Shown: positions 9,474-20,700 of the stretch, in pieces
Position numbering within the stretch: position 1 is the stretch's first letter
Layout: each line of letters begins with the position of its first letter
Assembly: GCA_963931865.1 (NCBI GenBank)
Contig: OZ007506.1
Location: 6,142,476-6,206,475, forward strand
Direction: 5' to 3'
Origin: Axinella damicornis
Taxonomy: Eukaryota; Porifera; Demospongiae; Axinellida; Axinellidae
Length of the DNA stretch: 64,000 nt
The notes under the pieces: generated by a model
Told to the model about the DNA's origin: nothing
Database searches by the model: none
Seen by the model: only the letters and a program-made list of their open reading frames with translations
Made by a program: the position numbers and the translations under genes

Positions 9474-12400
9474 TTATGCTGGTTCACTGACATAGGAACC
9501 AGGAGTCCGACTGATACCATTTGCCTCTATCTCCTTCTCGAGTGCAGTTTCTACGGACAACTTCAATTTCCTGTCCTGTTTGTCAGTGTCAGAGGACTGG
9601 GAATATTGATCTTTCTTGTAACTGCTTCCTGGTCCATTAGCCCAGGGTTGCTTCTTTCCAGAGCCCAGAATGAGGTAGACAAGTGCTCCAAAGAGGTAAA
9701 TTTCAGCCGCAATGATAAATACTTCTCTCCACTCGTCCCTGTAGTAACTCAGGTATGCTTCAGAGTTCTTGGCAGCATTAGGCTAAGGAGAAGAGAAAAG
9801 GTAGGCCCATTTAGTACACAAGAATAAGTGGCCATTGGCAGAGAAGTGGGAATGGTCATTATCAGAACTTCACACACACTGAATTCACTGGTATTTGAAA
9901 TCAATAGGTGAATTCCACTCAATCAAGCTACTTATGAATATTGACATCTGCTAACCCCTTGCATGCTTTTCCCTTCACTCTTTGTGTAGACTGTCATCAC
10001 TCCTGTCCTTGAATGTCTCTCACACCTCTGTTGTAGGCACATTTTCTCCCTGTGCATCAACTGTCATGTCAACTGTGTGAGGTAATCAGCGAACGGTTTG
10101 TTTGGCTGACAAGGTCGGTGCTTTTGTAACAGAATATTCGGCAGTGTTCAGTCCTCTTTCAACAAGCCACTGTAGACTAATCATAGCTTTAACTTGGCAG
10201 TTGACACCAAGCAGGTTCTACATTACCATTAATTTTGTTCAGGAAGCAATATTCCCTTCTAAATACATGTAGCTATGGCTACACACTGTGGGTACTTACA
10301 GTGACAGTGATGGCTTTGGCCACCTGGGGGGCTATGACACCGGACAGAGTGGCTGCTGAATTTGTGATCCCCATCAACACTCCTGCGTACCTCGGAGCGA
10401 TGTCCAGGTGGTTTATGCTAAACCCGGCTAGTGCTAAACCTCCTAATCCCACTCCCAGAGCGAGGAAGAGCACTGCTGTCACTGTGGTTGTGCCCAGGTA
10501 GCCACAGATGATGAGGAAAATGGCAGAGCCAACAAACGCTGCAGGGGGTGGGATCATTATTTACAGTACTGTAACAGCCAAGCCTGAAGATTGGATGTCA
10601 TATACCTATATCATACGTCTATGCCTGTACGTATACGTAGTTACAGTACTGTATCAAATACATGTAACAGTATAACTATAGGAGGTGGGATGTTACCACA
10701 TTTTGTAGCATGGCCTATGGTGATGTCAAAGAGGCTTCCTGTATCACCTACATTGTATGTTCGAGTGTTAACTGAAATCAAAAGTAATTCTAAATTAATA
10801 CTGTCCTAGTCTAGAAAGTTATCGCGATACACATACAACTTATCGTGGCAGCACTAATCTCACAAGAAGATATTGTGCATTGGAAGGTTTAAAGCTACTA
10901 CCTAAGTTTCAAAACTAATAGTATAGCAGCATGATTTAATTTTTAAGCCAATATTCTGATCTATAATATAACAGTACTATTTACGGTATCTTATGCATGG
11001 CTTTAGTTGCTACTCTATGATCTCACTCCCTACACACTAGGCCTGCGGAAATTATGCTCGGAATAATTTTGGAATAATTGGTGTGCTTAGGCATAGGGAA
11101 TAATGCGGGAATAATCAAAAGATATACGGGAATAATTGGCAAGGGACCTCGAGCTCGTGCATATGCATGTATGCATACGCGCGCAAGTAGTATCTTGCGC
11201 AAGTATCTTGATGATGGACTCGGAGTGTGACGAACCAATGCCAGGCAGTAGCAACGAGCCTGTCGTTGACGTGGATTCAGGGCAAGAAACCATGCAGTTG
11301 TACAGGTCCTAGCTCTCTGCTTTTATATGATTATACATTGTTTGTGTACTACAAAGTGTTCTTACGCTTTCTATTTGTTGAGCATGCATGAGCATAATTG
11401 CAGGAAAAAAGGCATAACTGTAGAAGATCAAAAGCATAACAGCTGAAGGTGATGAGAACAGGAGAATAGAATAATCATCAAATTCTTGAGAATAATCCCC
11501 TCAGGCCTACTACACACTATTTACACCCAGGGGACATGTAATGCTTGTGAAATACGTGGCAGCAACAGCACATCATGTTCACTTGTTCATGCCTATAAGC
11601 TCCCTGATTATCATATAGTGTGCGTACCGTATAAAACTCAATAACTGATCTGTACATATAACTCCACATGAGCTCACAGGCTGTTGTGAATAGCTTCCTG
11701 ACAACTCCAGTAGGAATTCGGCAGGTGGCCCTCAGAAAGTCAGCCACCTGTCCACTAGGGATTGCACACAGGGCATAAACGATGTAGGGTATGGCAGAGT
11801 ATGTCCCATTCAGCACAATAGACTGCATGGGGAGGAGGTAGGCAGGGATGAGGGAGGCCTAAACTAACAGAACTATACTAAGTAAGTATCTCAGTGCACT
11901 AACACATAACTCTGACACAGAACACTCTCAATGCTCCAACACAACTGTCTCGACAGTCTAGCCAATTGCAATCATAACTATCTCAATGCTCAAGCTAACA
12001 TGCAACACCCTAACAAACACACTATCTCAAGCCTACTCCTAGGCAGCTTAGGGAGAGGCTAATTGGAAGTGGCTAAGCTTTCTAAATGACATCAGGAGTA
12101 CATGACTACCCACATGAAATACGTTCAGCCAGGTTCACCACAACATATTGTGCATAAGAACACAGTGTTTGGAAATACATGTAGACCAAGGCGAGATAGG
12201 TATAGCTAACAATTTTAGCACTTTCACTTTGGATTGAATGTAGTCCTTAATCTGATTGATCATAGTGATATAAAATTCTTCCTTAGAAAGTACCTCTCAA
12301 CCACAAGAAAAGATTGCATGTGTTCACTCACGTTGCTGCCCACTTGCAGCGAAGGAAGAGCTTGCTGGAAGTAGGTGGGCATGCAGGTGAGGAAGGTGTA

Positions 12401-15400
12401 GGAACCCCAGGTGTTACAGGTGTGAGCAATTATGATGGCCCAGACGGCAGGAGAGGTGAAGATTTTAAACCAGGGAGTGGGAGCCTGCATGGAGGGAGGG
12501 GAGCATACACATACCATCCACGAAGGCAAAGATGGAGATGGGTAATACCACTGCCAAATAGTTATGATACTGTGATACTGGGCACAGTAGGTAGGATAGT
12601 CAGAATCTGCCAAAAGTTTGTGACCAAAATAATTTTAATGACACGTTTCGACCTGAGTAGGTCTGTGTGATACTGGGAATAGTAGAGGGTTTGATTAAAC
12701 CATTCTCTGATCTGATTTGTGTCAGGTGACATGCATGTAAACTGTGTGAGACTAGGCCAGTGCATTGGTGGGGTATAAATCAGATCGGAGAATGGTTTAA
12801 TAATCTTTCATATTGGTTACATGATCGATTCTTTTTTGAACGAGAATAGGAACAGAAAGTTGAGTTCACAGTCGCAAGTGGAATGGTACAGGCAGCACAC
12901 AACTAATTCTCACTGATCATGCACTGATGTTGTTGTAACACAGTGCAGTCACAATGATGCATTCTTTCCTCATATATATAACAGCTGGTATGACGTCATG
13001 TTTTGAATTCTACAGGCTACGGAACATGGTCTATACTAACCAGATGTTCTTTTCTTCCAATAAGTGTCTGGGTCTAGCCAGTGAGGCTAGTGCTGGCCTT
13101 TTCTCTCAGTAGTAACTACAGTCGCACATATATGCAGCTATAGTTTCTACCATAGCAATACCTGAAAGGTCTTCAACTCCATGTATTTTTAGCTAAGTTA
13201 GCTAGCCCTTGCATCTCACACTGTGTGTGCCTTTGTGGCAAAAGGCGTCCGACCTGGTAACACATACACAATCAATCCAACGTGAACTATAAGACCTAAC
13301 GTTGCATATCTGCAATGTGAAACTTTCAGCTTCATGATGTCACATCCGGCAATGTCCTTGGGAGATAGATTCTGCGACAGCAGAAAGGGAGGGACAGGGG
13401 GGGAGGTGGGTGGGTGCACCCGGAGGGTGCAAACAGCATGGCCGTGTCTGGGCTCCGCGGTAGAAAGGTCTTGGTCGGCTCTGGGAGAGCCATTTCCATC
13501 GTTTTTGGCATAAATGGACTTAGAAAGTAGCTGTCTTGCCTTGTAGGCCCTCCATTTCCAGTGTTCATGGCCCGTATTTTAGCTACGGCAGGTTGGCATT
13601 TCTAGGGAGGCTTGATTGCAAGTTAATTGGTGGGTGTGGTTAAGTCACGTATAATTATGCTTAGTGTAGCTGAAATTACCTGTGTGAGCAGTTTCGAGCC
13701 CAGCAACACCAGCAACAGAAATTAGGGTATGTTTAACTGTTGTAGAGACTGAACATGACCTCCAGAAGAAACGTGGGCCCTAAAGAGTTAATTAATTAAT
13801 TAAGACACTTGCCAAGGAGTAGTATCAAGAGCCCACTATGTATTTTTTTTACACAGGCCAGGTTAAGTATTAATGGCCAACCCATTGTTCATTATACTGC
13901 CATATCACTCATACGGGGTGGGCAGATACTACACGTCTAATGGTCTAAATTTAGCACCTCTTCAGCTGCTGTCCCCTATCCAAAGCTATGTGCTTAGTGC
14001 AGTATGTATTTAGACTTGTGTTGTCCGCATTGTTTGCATATTCACTGATGAGGGCCACTGTATAGTGGCCGAAACGTCTGTTTCAAACTTCTTGAAATAT
14101 TTATTCGGTTGGTGCGCAAGCTAATACACTGGGCAGTGCAGTTTCTTACTGCACACTGAAGTTGAAGACCAATTTTCAAGATGGGGGAGCTAGATTAGAG
14201 AATGAGGCAATACCTCTTTATATCCAGTACTTCCTTCTGCAATGGAGGATTCAATGTACTCCCTCTCCTCCTTGGAGATCCTTGGATGGGTGGCGGGGGA
14301 GCTGTACGCCAGGAATATCCAGGCAACAAACCACAGGATGCCTGCTGTACCTGCAAAACAGCAGTAGCAGTTCAGAAGATGTCATTCAATTCTCCAATGA
14401 GGTGTTTTGCCCTCATGGCTCCCATAATATGAGGCAGCTGGTAACTTACCAAAGACATAGAATACAGATGGCCACCCTCCATCAAAGCCGTACTTACACA
14501 ACACTGCCGAGAGTGGGAAGGAGATTATACTGCCGAGATACGGACCTACAACACAAAATACAGTATAGTTAACTCATGCAGCTGTACATGTATAGCTACG
14601 TATATGGGACAAACCTTGCGTACAAGTTGTAATGAGCCCATTAGGAAGTTCTCACCTGTATTCTAGCTATACCATCAGACATTCTCGGATCCATTTTACG
14701 TTTGAGAAAATCTTTGCAGGGGGAGGTTTCCATGGTTTCCCCACATTAAAATGGCAGGCGAAACAATGAGAGAGAACATCAGTGAGTAGTAATAGTATTC
14801 TCCCTGCGTTCCATTTTCTGAGTGGTTTGGAAGCCGAGAGAGATCTGGCCTTCAGTTAATAGCTACTACTCTGTGCAGCTGGTATATAACTAACAAGCAA
14901 AAGCAGCAAGTCAAGCAAGGGCAGGGCCCATTACTGCTTTTGTCACTTGCAGTACCCCAGAAATGGGGATGAAGGGCCAGGTACATATGCATGGAGAGAT
15001 TGTATTAATGGTAGCAGTAATGTGCTATGCTTGCCTGTGTACGTGATGGTGCTGAGTTTGGTTCTCTCGAGAGGAGGAGCCCACTTTCCCCACATTGCAT
15101 GCGCAGCTGGAAATGTCACACCCTGGGAGCGAGATGAGGAGTCAACATACATAGCGGATTATATACAGGCCAAATATATTAAGGAATGGGGTGCAGCAAG
15201 GACATGCTATAGGACCACCTGCAGATGTCCACATGTGCAGAAAACATGAAGTGACTAGCTAGACAACCAGAGATTGCCACCACTAGCTGTGCATCTTCCT
15301 GGCTCAGAAGCAGCCACAGATGCATGGGATCGAGGACAGAAACACAGATGAGATTTGAACCTGGTACAGCTACAGTTGAATGCTATAGTTAACCACCTCA

Positions 15401-17548
15401 TAAGTCATGAACAAAAGAATTTCAAGTCAACTCAGTCAACTAACCTCAAAGAACCCCTCCAGTATGCGGACCACCACCAGCAACCAGACGCTGGTATCAG
15501 CAGCGAGGGGGGTGAAGATTGTGAACACGGACGTCATGAGAACCCCCACCCCAAACACCCACTTCCCTCCCACCCTCTGTGCCAGCCAGCCGCCAGGGAT
15601 CTGGGTTAGTAGATAGCCATAGAAGAAGGCTGACAGCACCCAGCCTGCAAGGTAGTAGAAGTTCAGGGACATGATCCAAAGGTTCAGGTCTAAAGGCCTT
15701 GTGAAAGTGTTTGAGATCAGCAATTTGTAACAGTTTCGTAATTAGACCTTGTTCATCCATGCAGGTTTCTTTTGTTAACACAACAACAACACCTTGTACC
15801 AATTGGTCACATGCAGATAGGCTGTTTCCCAGATTTGAGGCAAATCGGATTTCGTTATGTCCTCCAGAAATCCAGTTGAAACCCTTACAATCCACAAATT
15901 TTTCCACTGGAGGCACTTCCAGTGGAAATATTTGTCTATTGGACTGTTCTTACAACTTGCAGGCAGATAGATTGCTTAACATGTGTGCGCAGTTGTTGTG
16001 TATGGGTGCAAGTCATCTCTATCCTTCATGTAGCCTCGTTCCCATGTCATTCCCATCCCAAGTATACTGTAGCCTCGTTCCTGTGTCATTTCAGCTTCTA
16101 TCACTTTCAGCATCTAAGGCCATGCAGGGGCGCCTGGAATGAGGCCACTGGGAAGCTATCGAGTGAAGTTTAACCATGCACCCACCTTGCTGAGGTTTAG
16201 TCCACTCAAAGACCTGCAGAGTGTAAAAGAAGGGCATTGGCAGCTGATACTATCCTGAATGAAGGACCAAAGGTGGGATATACATCTTGCTTGATTCCTC
16301 ACTGTCAATAATGTACTTGCTATGCTCTGGCTAGCCTCATTTCGATTCAGTTCTGATCGCTTGCATTAAAAATACTGTACAGTAAACCATCCCAGTAATA
16401 CTAAACAAACTGAGTGTTCAATACTAGAAGATGCTAGAGAAAGAGCCTGAGGTGAGGAGTACCATATATATCAGGATGGTTTGAATAATTGATTGCTTAG
16501 AAATTACGTATTAACAACAATCTCATGCACTTTGTGAAGAATATTTGTGCAGAATCTACTAGATGTTCTTCCTATCCCCACTGTACAGAACATCTAGTAT
16601 TTTTTGTTGTTGCAAGCGATCAGAACTGAATCAAAATGAAGCTAGCTAGAGCATAGCGTGGGGATAGGAGGTAGATTATGATCGTTATCTAGTTGATGAA
16701 AGAATCATCTTTCTATAGCTACAGCTTGAATCCATTATTCTCAGACATCAAAGGGGCTTCAGTTCTGACATAGCTATTATATAGCTATGTGACTGTTTTC
16801 TGACTGCGGCCAGACTCAGATCAGCCAAATTAATAGGAAATATGCACACTCTGAGTTAATATTTCCTAACACCGCGATTATATTTCCGAATGATTGTATT
16901 TACTGTAGCACCATTTAACTCAGCTCAATGTGCTCTTGATGAGGTATTAGCCTCATTTCCAGGCCACATGGGAAATTATGAGGCTAGCATGAGACTAGTC
17001 TCATTCCCAGACCTCCCTCGGAAAATTTTCCGAGGGGGGTCTGGGGACGAGACTAGCATGAGACTGCATGGGTATTAGCCTGTAGGCTAGCATAATCCAT
17101 ATATACACCCCTCATCATGAGCTCCATTATTAATATTAGTACCAGTAAGCTCACCTGAGCTGATTGATGGGTGCTTTAAAGCAGCACCCTTTGAAGACAT
17201 ATCCATCATCCACTATGACGGTTTAGTCACAGGGGGAATCACAGACCCATGAATAAGACTTTTATAGGTCTACAGGTCACTTTGTTATAAGGTTGCTCTA
17301 TTAGCTATAATACCAACAAAATAATTTTCAATTACCCTTGCTGATCCACTGTGCTCGGTGGTGTCATTGTCCATCTCTACCATGGCCACGCTGAGGTTGA
17401 CTCGCAGTGCATACACGTTTAAGAACCCGAGGCTACTGAGGACCGCCAGCACGAACCGCGCGGGAACACAGGGAAAGCAATCCCTTCCCAGACAAACGCG
17501 GGACCTCGATTGCCGAGGACGGCCCAGGAGTACCTCTTCCTCCTCCAT
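9474..17548 (-). CDS. SLC17/sialin-like organic anion transporter, copy A
   Basis: A complete 10-exon major-facilitator protein of about 535 residues. Exons on the minus strand: 17548-17336, 16213-16186, 15644-15445, 15122-15035, 14545-14450, 14350-14214, 12484-12332, 11822-11678, 10538-10300, 9782-9474. All phases join. Family marks: TM1 with [33 protein letters not shown] after TM2, [40 protein letters not shown], and the last helix [17 protein letters not shown]. The start is the first Met before an acidic EEEE motif, matching the paralog. The ending of exon 4 is a GC donor. SLC17 proteins move organic anions (sialic acid, glutamate, phosphate) across lysosomal, vesicular or plasma membranes; the substrate cannot be told here. 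Head to head with copy B, 183 bp between start codons. Confidence 0.92.
11038..11509. mobile_element. hAT-like MITE (472 bp)
   Basis: Ends TAGGCCTGCGG and, at the other end, the complement of TAGGCCTGAGG. Perfect 8-bp flanking duplication CTACACAC at 11030-11037 and 11510-11517, the hAT size. The interior repeats GGGAATAAT-like motifs near both ends. It lies in intron 8 of SLC17 copy A, and I noticed no equivalent in copy B, so it probably inserted after the duplication. Confidence 0.8.
12699..12796. mobile_element. Inverted repeat flanked by TTAA (98 bp)
   Basis: Arms beginning ACCATTCTCTGATCTGAT and ending in the near complement, flanked on both sides by TTAA (12695-12698 and 12797-12800). 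TTAA duplication is the piggyBac signature, but the termini are not typical of that group, and TTAA could also be part of the repeat. Confidence 0.55.
14045..14078 (+). ncRNA. Hammerhead-ribozyme-like core
   Basis: CTGATGAG (14045-14052), a perfect 7-bp helix GGCCACT/AGTGGCC with loop GTAT (14053-14070), then GAAAC and GTC (14071-14078). These are the conserved catalytic boxes and helix II of a hammerhead. A helix III between GAAAC and GTC is absent or minimal and helix I is not obvious, so this may be a degenerate or retroelement-type motif rather than an active ribozyme. It lies in intron 6 of SLC17 copy A, antisense to the gene. Confidence 0.5.
16032..16100. repeat. Two direct copies of the TAGCCTC terminal sequence
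   Basis: TAGCCTCGTTCCCATGTCAT and GTAGCCTCGTTCCTGTGTCA lie about 40 bp apart in direct orientation. The same block is amplified in the minisatellite at 21360-21720, so this may be an early stage of that array. Confidence 0.6.
16948..16986. mobile_element. Foldback MITE, TAGCCTC family (39 bp)
   Basis: TAGCCTCATTTCCAGGCC paired with a decayed right arm ending ATGAGGCTA. It directly abuts the next copy (16996-17055). No clear duplication of its own. Confidence 0.55.
16996..17055. mobile_element. Foldback MITE, TAGTCTC variant, perfect 9-bp TSD
   Basis: 60-bp palindrome starting TAGTCTCATTCCCAGACC and ending GGTCTGGGGACGAGACTA with a TTTTCC/GGAAAA centre. Flanks 16987-16995 and 17056-17064 are both GCATGAGAC. 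It lies in intron 1 of SLC17 copy A. Confidence 0.85.
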
Positions 17549-17731
17549 CAGGTGCGTTTTGCAGGCGCTTTGCAGTGTCACCTCCCTCAGTCGATTCATA
17601 GTCCCTTGGCCCTCGAGGCAGTTAAGTACAAGAGCTGCGTAGGCGTTGTTCACGGTGGGCGGAGCTCGCTGTGGTAACGTGACTGACTGTTGTACGGTTT
17701 GGAAATCAGATGCAGAGTGCCAGCCTAAATT
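17549..17731. promoter_or_regulatory. Divergent promoter shared by the two SLC17 genes
   Basis: The 183 bp between the two start codons must hold both 5' UTRs and core promoters unless non-coding exons lie elsewhere. The sequence is locally GC-rich with no TATA box; it includes GGGCGGAGCTC and TAACGTGACTGACTG. It may be the axis of the inverted duplication. Confidence 0.65.
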
Positions 17732-20700
17732 ATGGAGGAGGAAGAGGCTCTGCTGGACCGTCCTCGGCAATCGAGGTTCCGCCGTTGGCTGGGAAGGGAT
17801 TACTTTCCCTGTGTTCCTGCGCGGTACGTGCTGGCGGTCATCAGTAGCCTCGGGTTCGTCAACGTGTACGCCCTGCGAGTCAACCTCAGCGTGGCAATCG
17901 TAGAGATGGAGAACGATACGGCTACCTTGCATAATGGATCAGCAAAGGTAATTCTGACATTGTAGTAGTGACGTACGTATGGATGACATTGTGGGGCGAA
18001 CTTGAGCGAGTGCATATGCGTGTTTAGTTATCAGCATTAGCCTCGTTCCCAGGCTCTCGTTCCCGAACGAGAGCCTGGGAACGAGGCTAGCATAGCCTCA
18101 GGCCATATATAGCAAAAAGTACACACATATGCACAGCACGGGAACTGTAACTGTCAGGCTAGCTGAAGCAGTCCAGCAGGCACGTCACACAGACTGAAGT
18201 AGTTCGATGTGAATGCATCGACACATGAAATCACTCTCGCTGAATACCCATTGAAGAGGTTGGTCTGTGAGCGGTCTCTTTGTAACCATCGAGGGGATAA
18301 ACTGTTCATGGTTTGTGTCACTCGACCCATTAAATGACTCGTTGAGCACTTAAGTTTGGTAATGACAAGACCATACAAATACAAGCTGCACACATTTACG
18401 TTATGGTGGGGCTTGCTCAGGCTCGTTCTAATTAACTCACTGTTACGGCAGAATGTATTATACCCCTAACACTGTGACAACAAGCATTCTAACCCAGAAT
18501 ATGGAAAGCAACAAGAGAGCTTCCTGAATGCTGAGAAATTACAAAAGCAGTATAAGGCTGCCTGGCAGCCTGGAATCCCCTTTTCAAAATCTTCCCCTTG
18601 GTGTGACATATAGGTGGGCTGGTCATGGCAGCCATAGAAATGTAATCTCTAGAGTCTAACAGTAAAGGGTTTGTCTTCGGTGCATTCAAAGGGTAGTCTC
18701 GTTCCCAGGTCGAAACAACCCTAGCGCGGATCGCTTCTGGTATCGCTTGCAGGGAAGGAAGGTCTGCATGGTGGCTTGAAAGTTCGTTGACAATTTCAAC
18801 ATGCACGGAATGTTGACAATTTGTCTTTCCGTAGCATAAAATTTCGCCTCTAGCTGTTCTGGTTTGTTCCTAGGTTTGATGTGAGCACTCAAGCATTGTC
18901 ATTGAGTAGCACTACTTTCCTGCGGCTTGATTTGCGAAAGAGAGCTTGCTGATAGTCAGATTCTGCACAATCACCAAGCAACTGTTTGCCAGTACTATAG
19001 CCATTGTTTATCTAGCCACTTTGAACAGTAGAAGATTCTGCCAGGCTATCTGCTACTGTGTAGTGAGACCAAGGATTGCCTTTCCGCATGCCATATAGCG
19101 GCATCGATTGTTCAAGTAGTCGGGGTTGCCATCTAAGCTATACTTTTGGGAGCGCTTATAAAATCAGCAAAAAATAATTACCAATAATTGAGTATGCCTG
19201 CATTCCAAGCGTAGATCCACTGAAGTCACCAGACACTCCTTTTCTGCGAGTGATAATGGAAATGATCCATGCTTGGGTTGTTTGGGTCTGGGGACGAGAC
19301 TGTTCAAAGTGTCAAAATTTCTCGACCCAAGTCACAGACAGTGTGGTGAGAGTGACCACCTCCTGCATAAGGTCAAAGGCAAACCCAAGAGTGCATGATG
19401 ACATCATCGTCATTGCTGCAATGATGATGATGTCGTCATGCAGTCTTGGCAAAACTTATCCCCAGACATTTTATGGGGAGAGGGTGTGTGACCAACTTAC
19501 GTAACTGCCTATAGCAGCTATAATTATATATTTTATGCACCATGTAACTGCGTCATGTGACTCCATCATGTGATTGTATTGTTGGACTGACTGCATCATG
19601 TGGTTTCCTACATACCAACTCCCCTTTTGAACAGCAGCAGTAGATGAATATGATTACCAGCCACTGGTACATTTTGATGAAGACTTGAAAGAAGATGAAG
19701 TGGAGTTAAGTTGCTGCTTGCCCCTCTCCATGACAATGTAACCTCACCCTAAGCTACATGTCAAAAGTGTGATAAAGGTCTCGTGGCACCAGAGGAGGTT
19801 GGCCACCTCATACATCACGAGTATTTATTGACTTTCTGTCATGTGACAATTAAGTGGATGGTTATTAGAAGTTATTGTAAATAGCCCTATGAATAGAAGA
19901 CCGCTTCTGGGCCTGCTGTGTAGTGATCCCAGTTGGCAATCCTTGAAAATGCTTGGCAAAATTATTCGATGTGACTACCCCATCTAATCTCAAGGGCCAG
20001 ACATTCGTGGTACATGTAGGGACCGTCTGGCCCACAAGACTGCCTCCGCTCATTTCTGCCATACCGCAGCTGAATCTTGAGGGGATCAGCCTTTCATAAT
20101 GACAGCAGATACCTATGCCTCCCTGCGAGTCAATATTCCAAGTGATTGTGTCAGGGTGTGATGTTGAAAACTGTTGAAACATTGTCTATGGAAAGTACTG
20201 TATTTAACATGCATTGCATAATCCATACATAGTATCGGATTACACGTGACTTTTTAGCAAAGGTCAACCTTGGCCGTCCTCCTCTGGCATGACACCTGTT
20301 TGTGTTGAATAACCGATGGGTTGTATGGCACTTGGTTTGGTTGTGTTGTATAACACATGGGTTGTATGGCACCTGGTTGCATGACGGTTGGATACTTACC
20401 CACTCGCTGTGTGTTGTGTTGTCTTCAGTGCAACACAGTGCAATGCAGGATGTGCTAATTAGCTATCACGTGCAAATTCGAAAAAGGATGGAACCAACGA
20501 ACTGATAGCAGAAAGAAGCTGAAAATAACAGCAAAGAGAACTGTCTTGACTTGTGTCCGGTACATAAACGTTCCATGTTTATTGTTTGCATTGACTATGA
20601 AGCCTCTAAACACCTTAGCTAACCTGCTTGAACAACCCTTTCTATATTTTTGCCAACAGGCAGACATGCAGGCAGACACAAAGGCATTGGTTTGTCCCTG

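Noticed and set aside
17549..17932. Upstream extension of SLC17-A exon 1 on the minus strand
   Set aside because: It is antisense to SLC17-B exon 1; homology starts at the Met at 17548.
19865..20182. 105-residue minus-strand ORF in SLC17-B intron 1
   Set aside because: No family resemblance recognised; length is compatible with chance.
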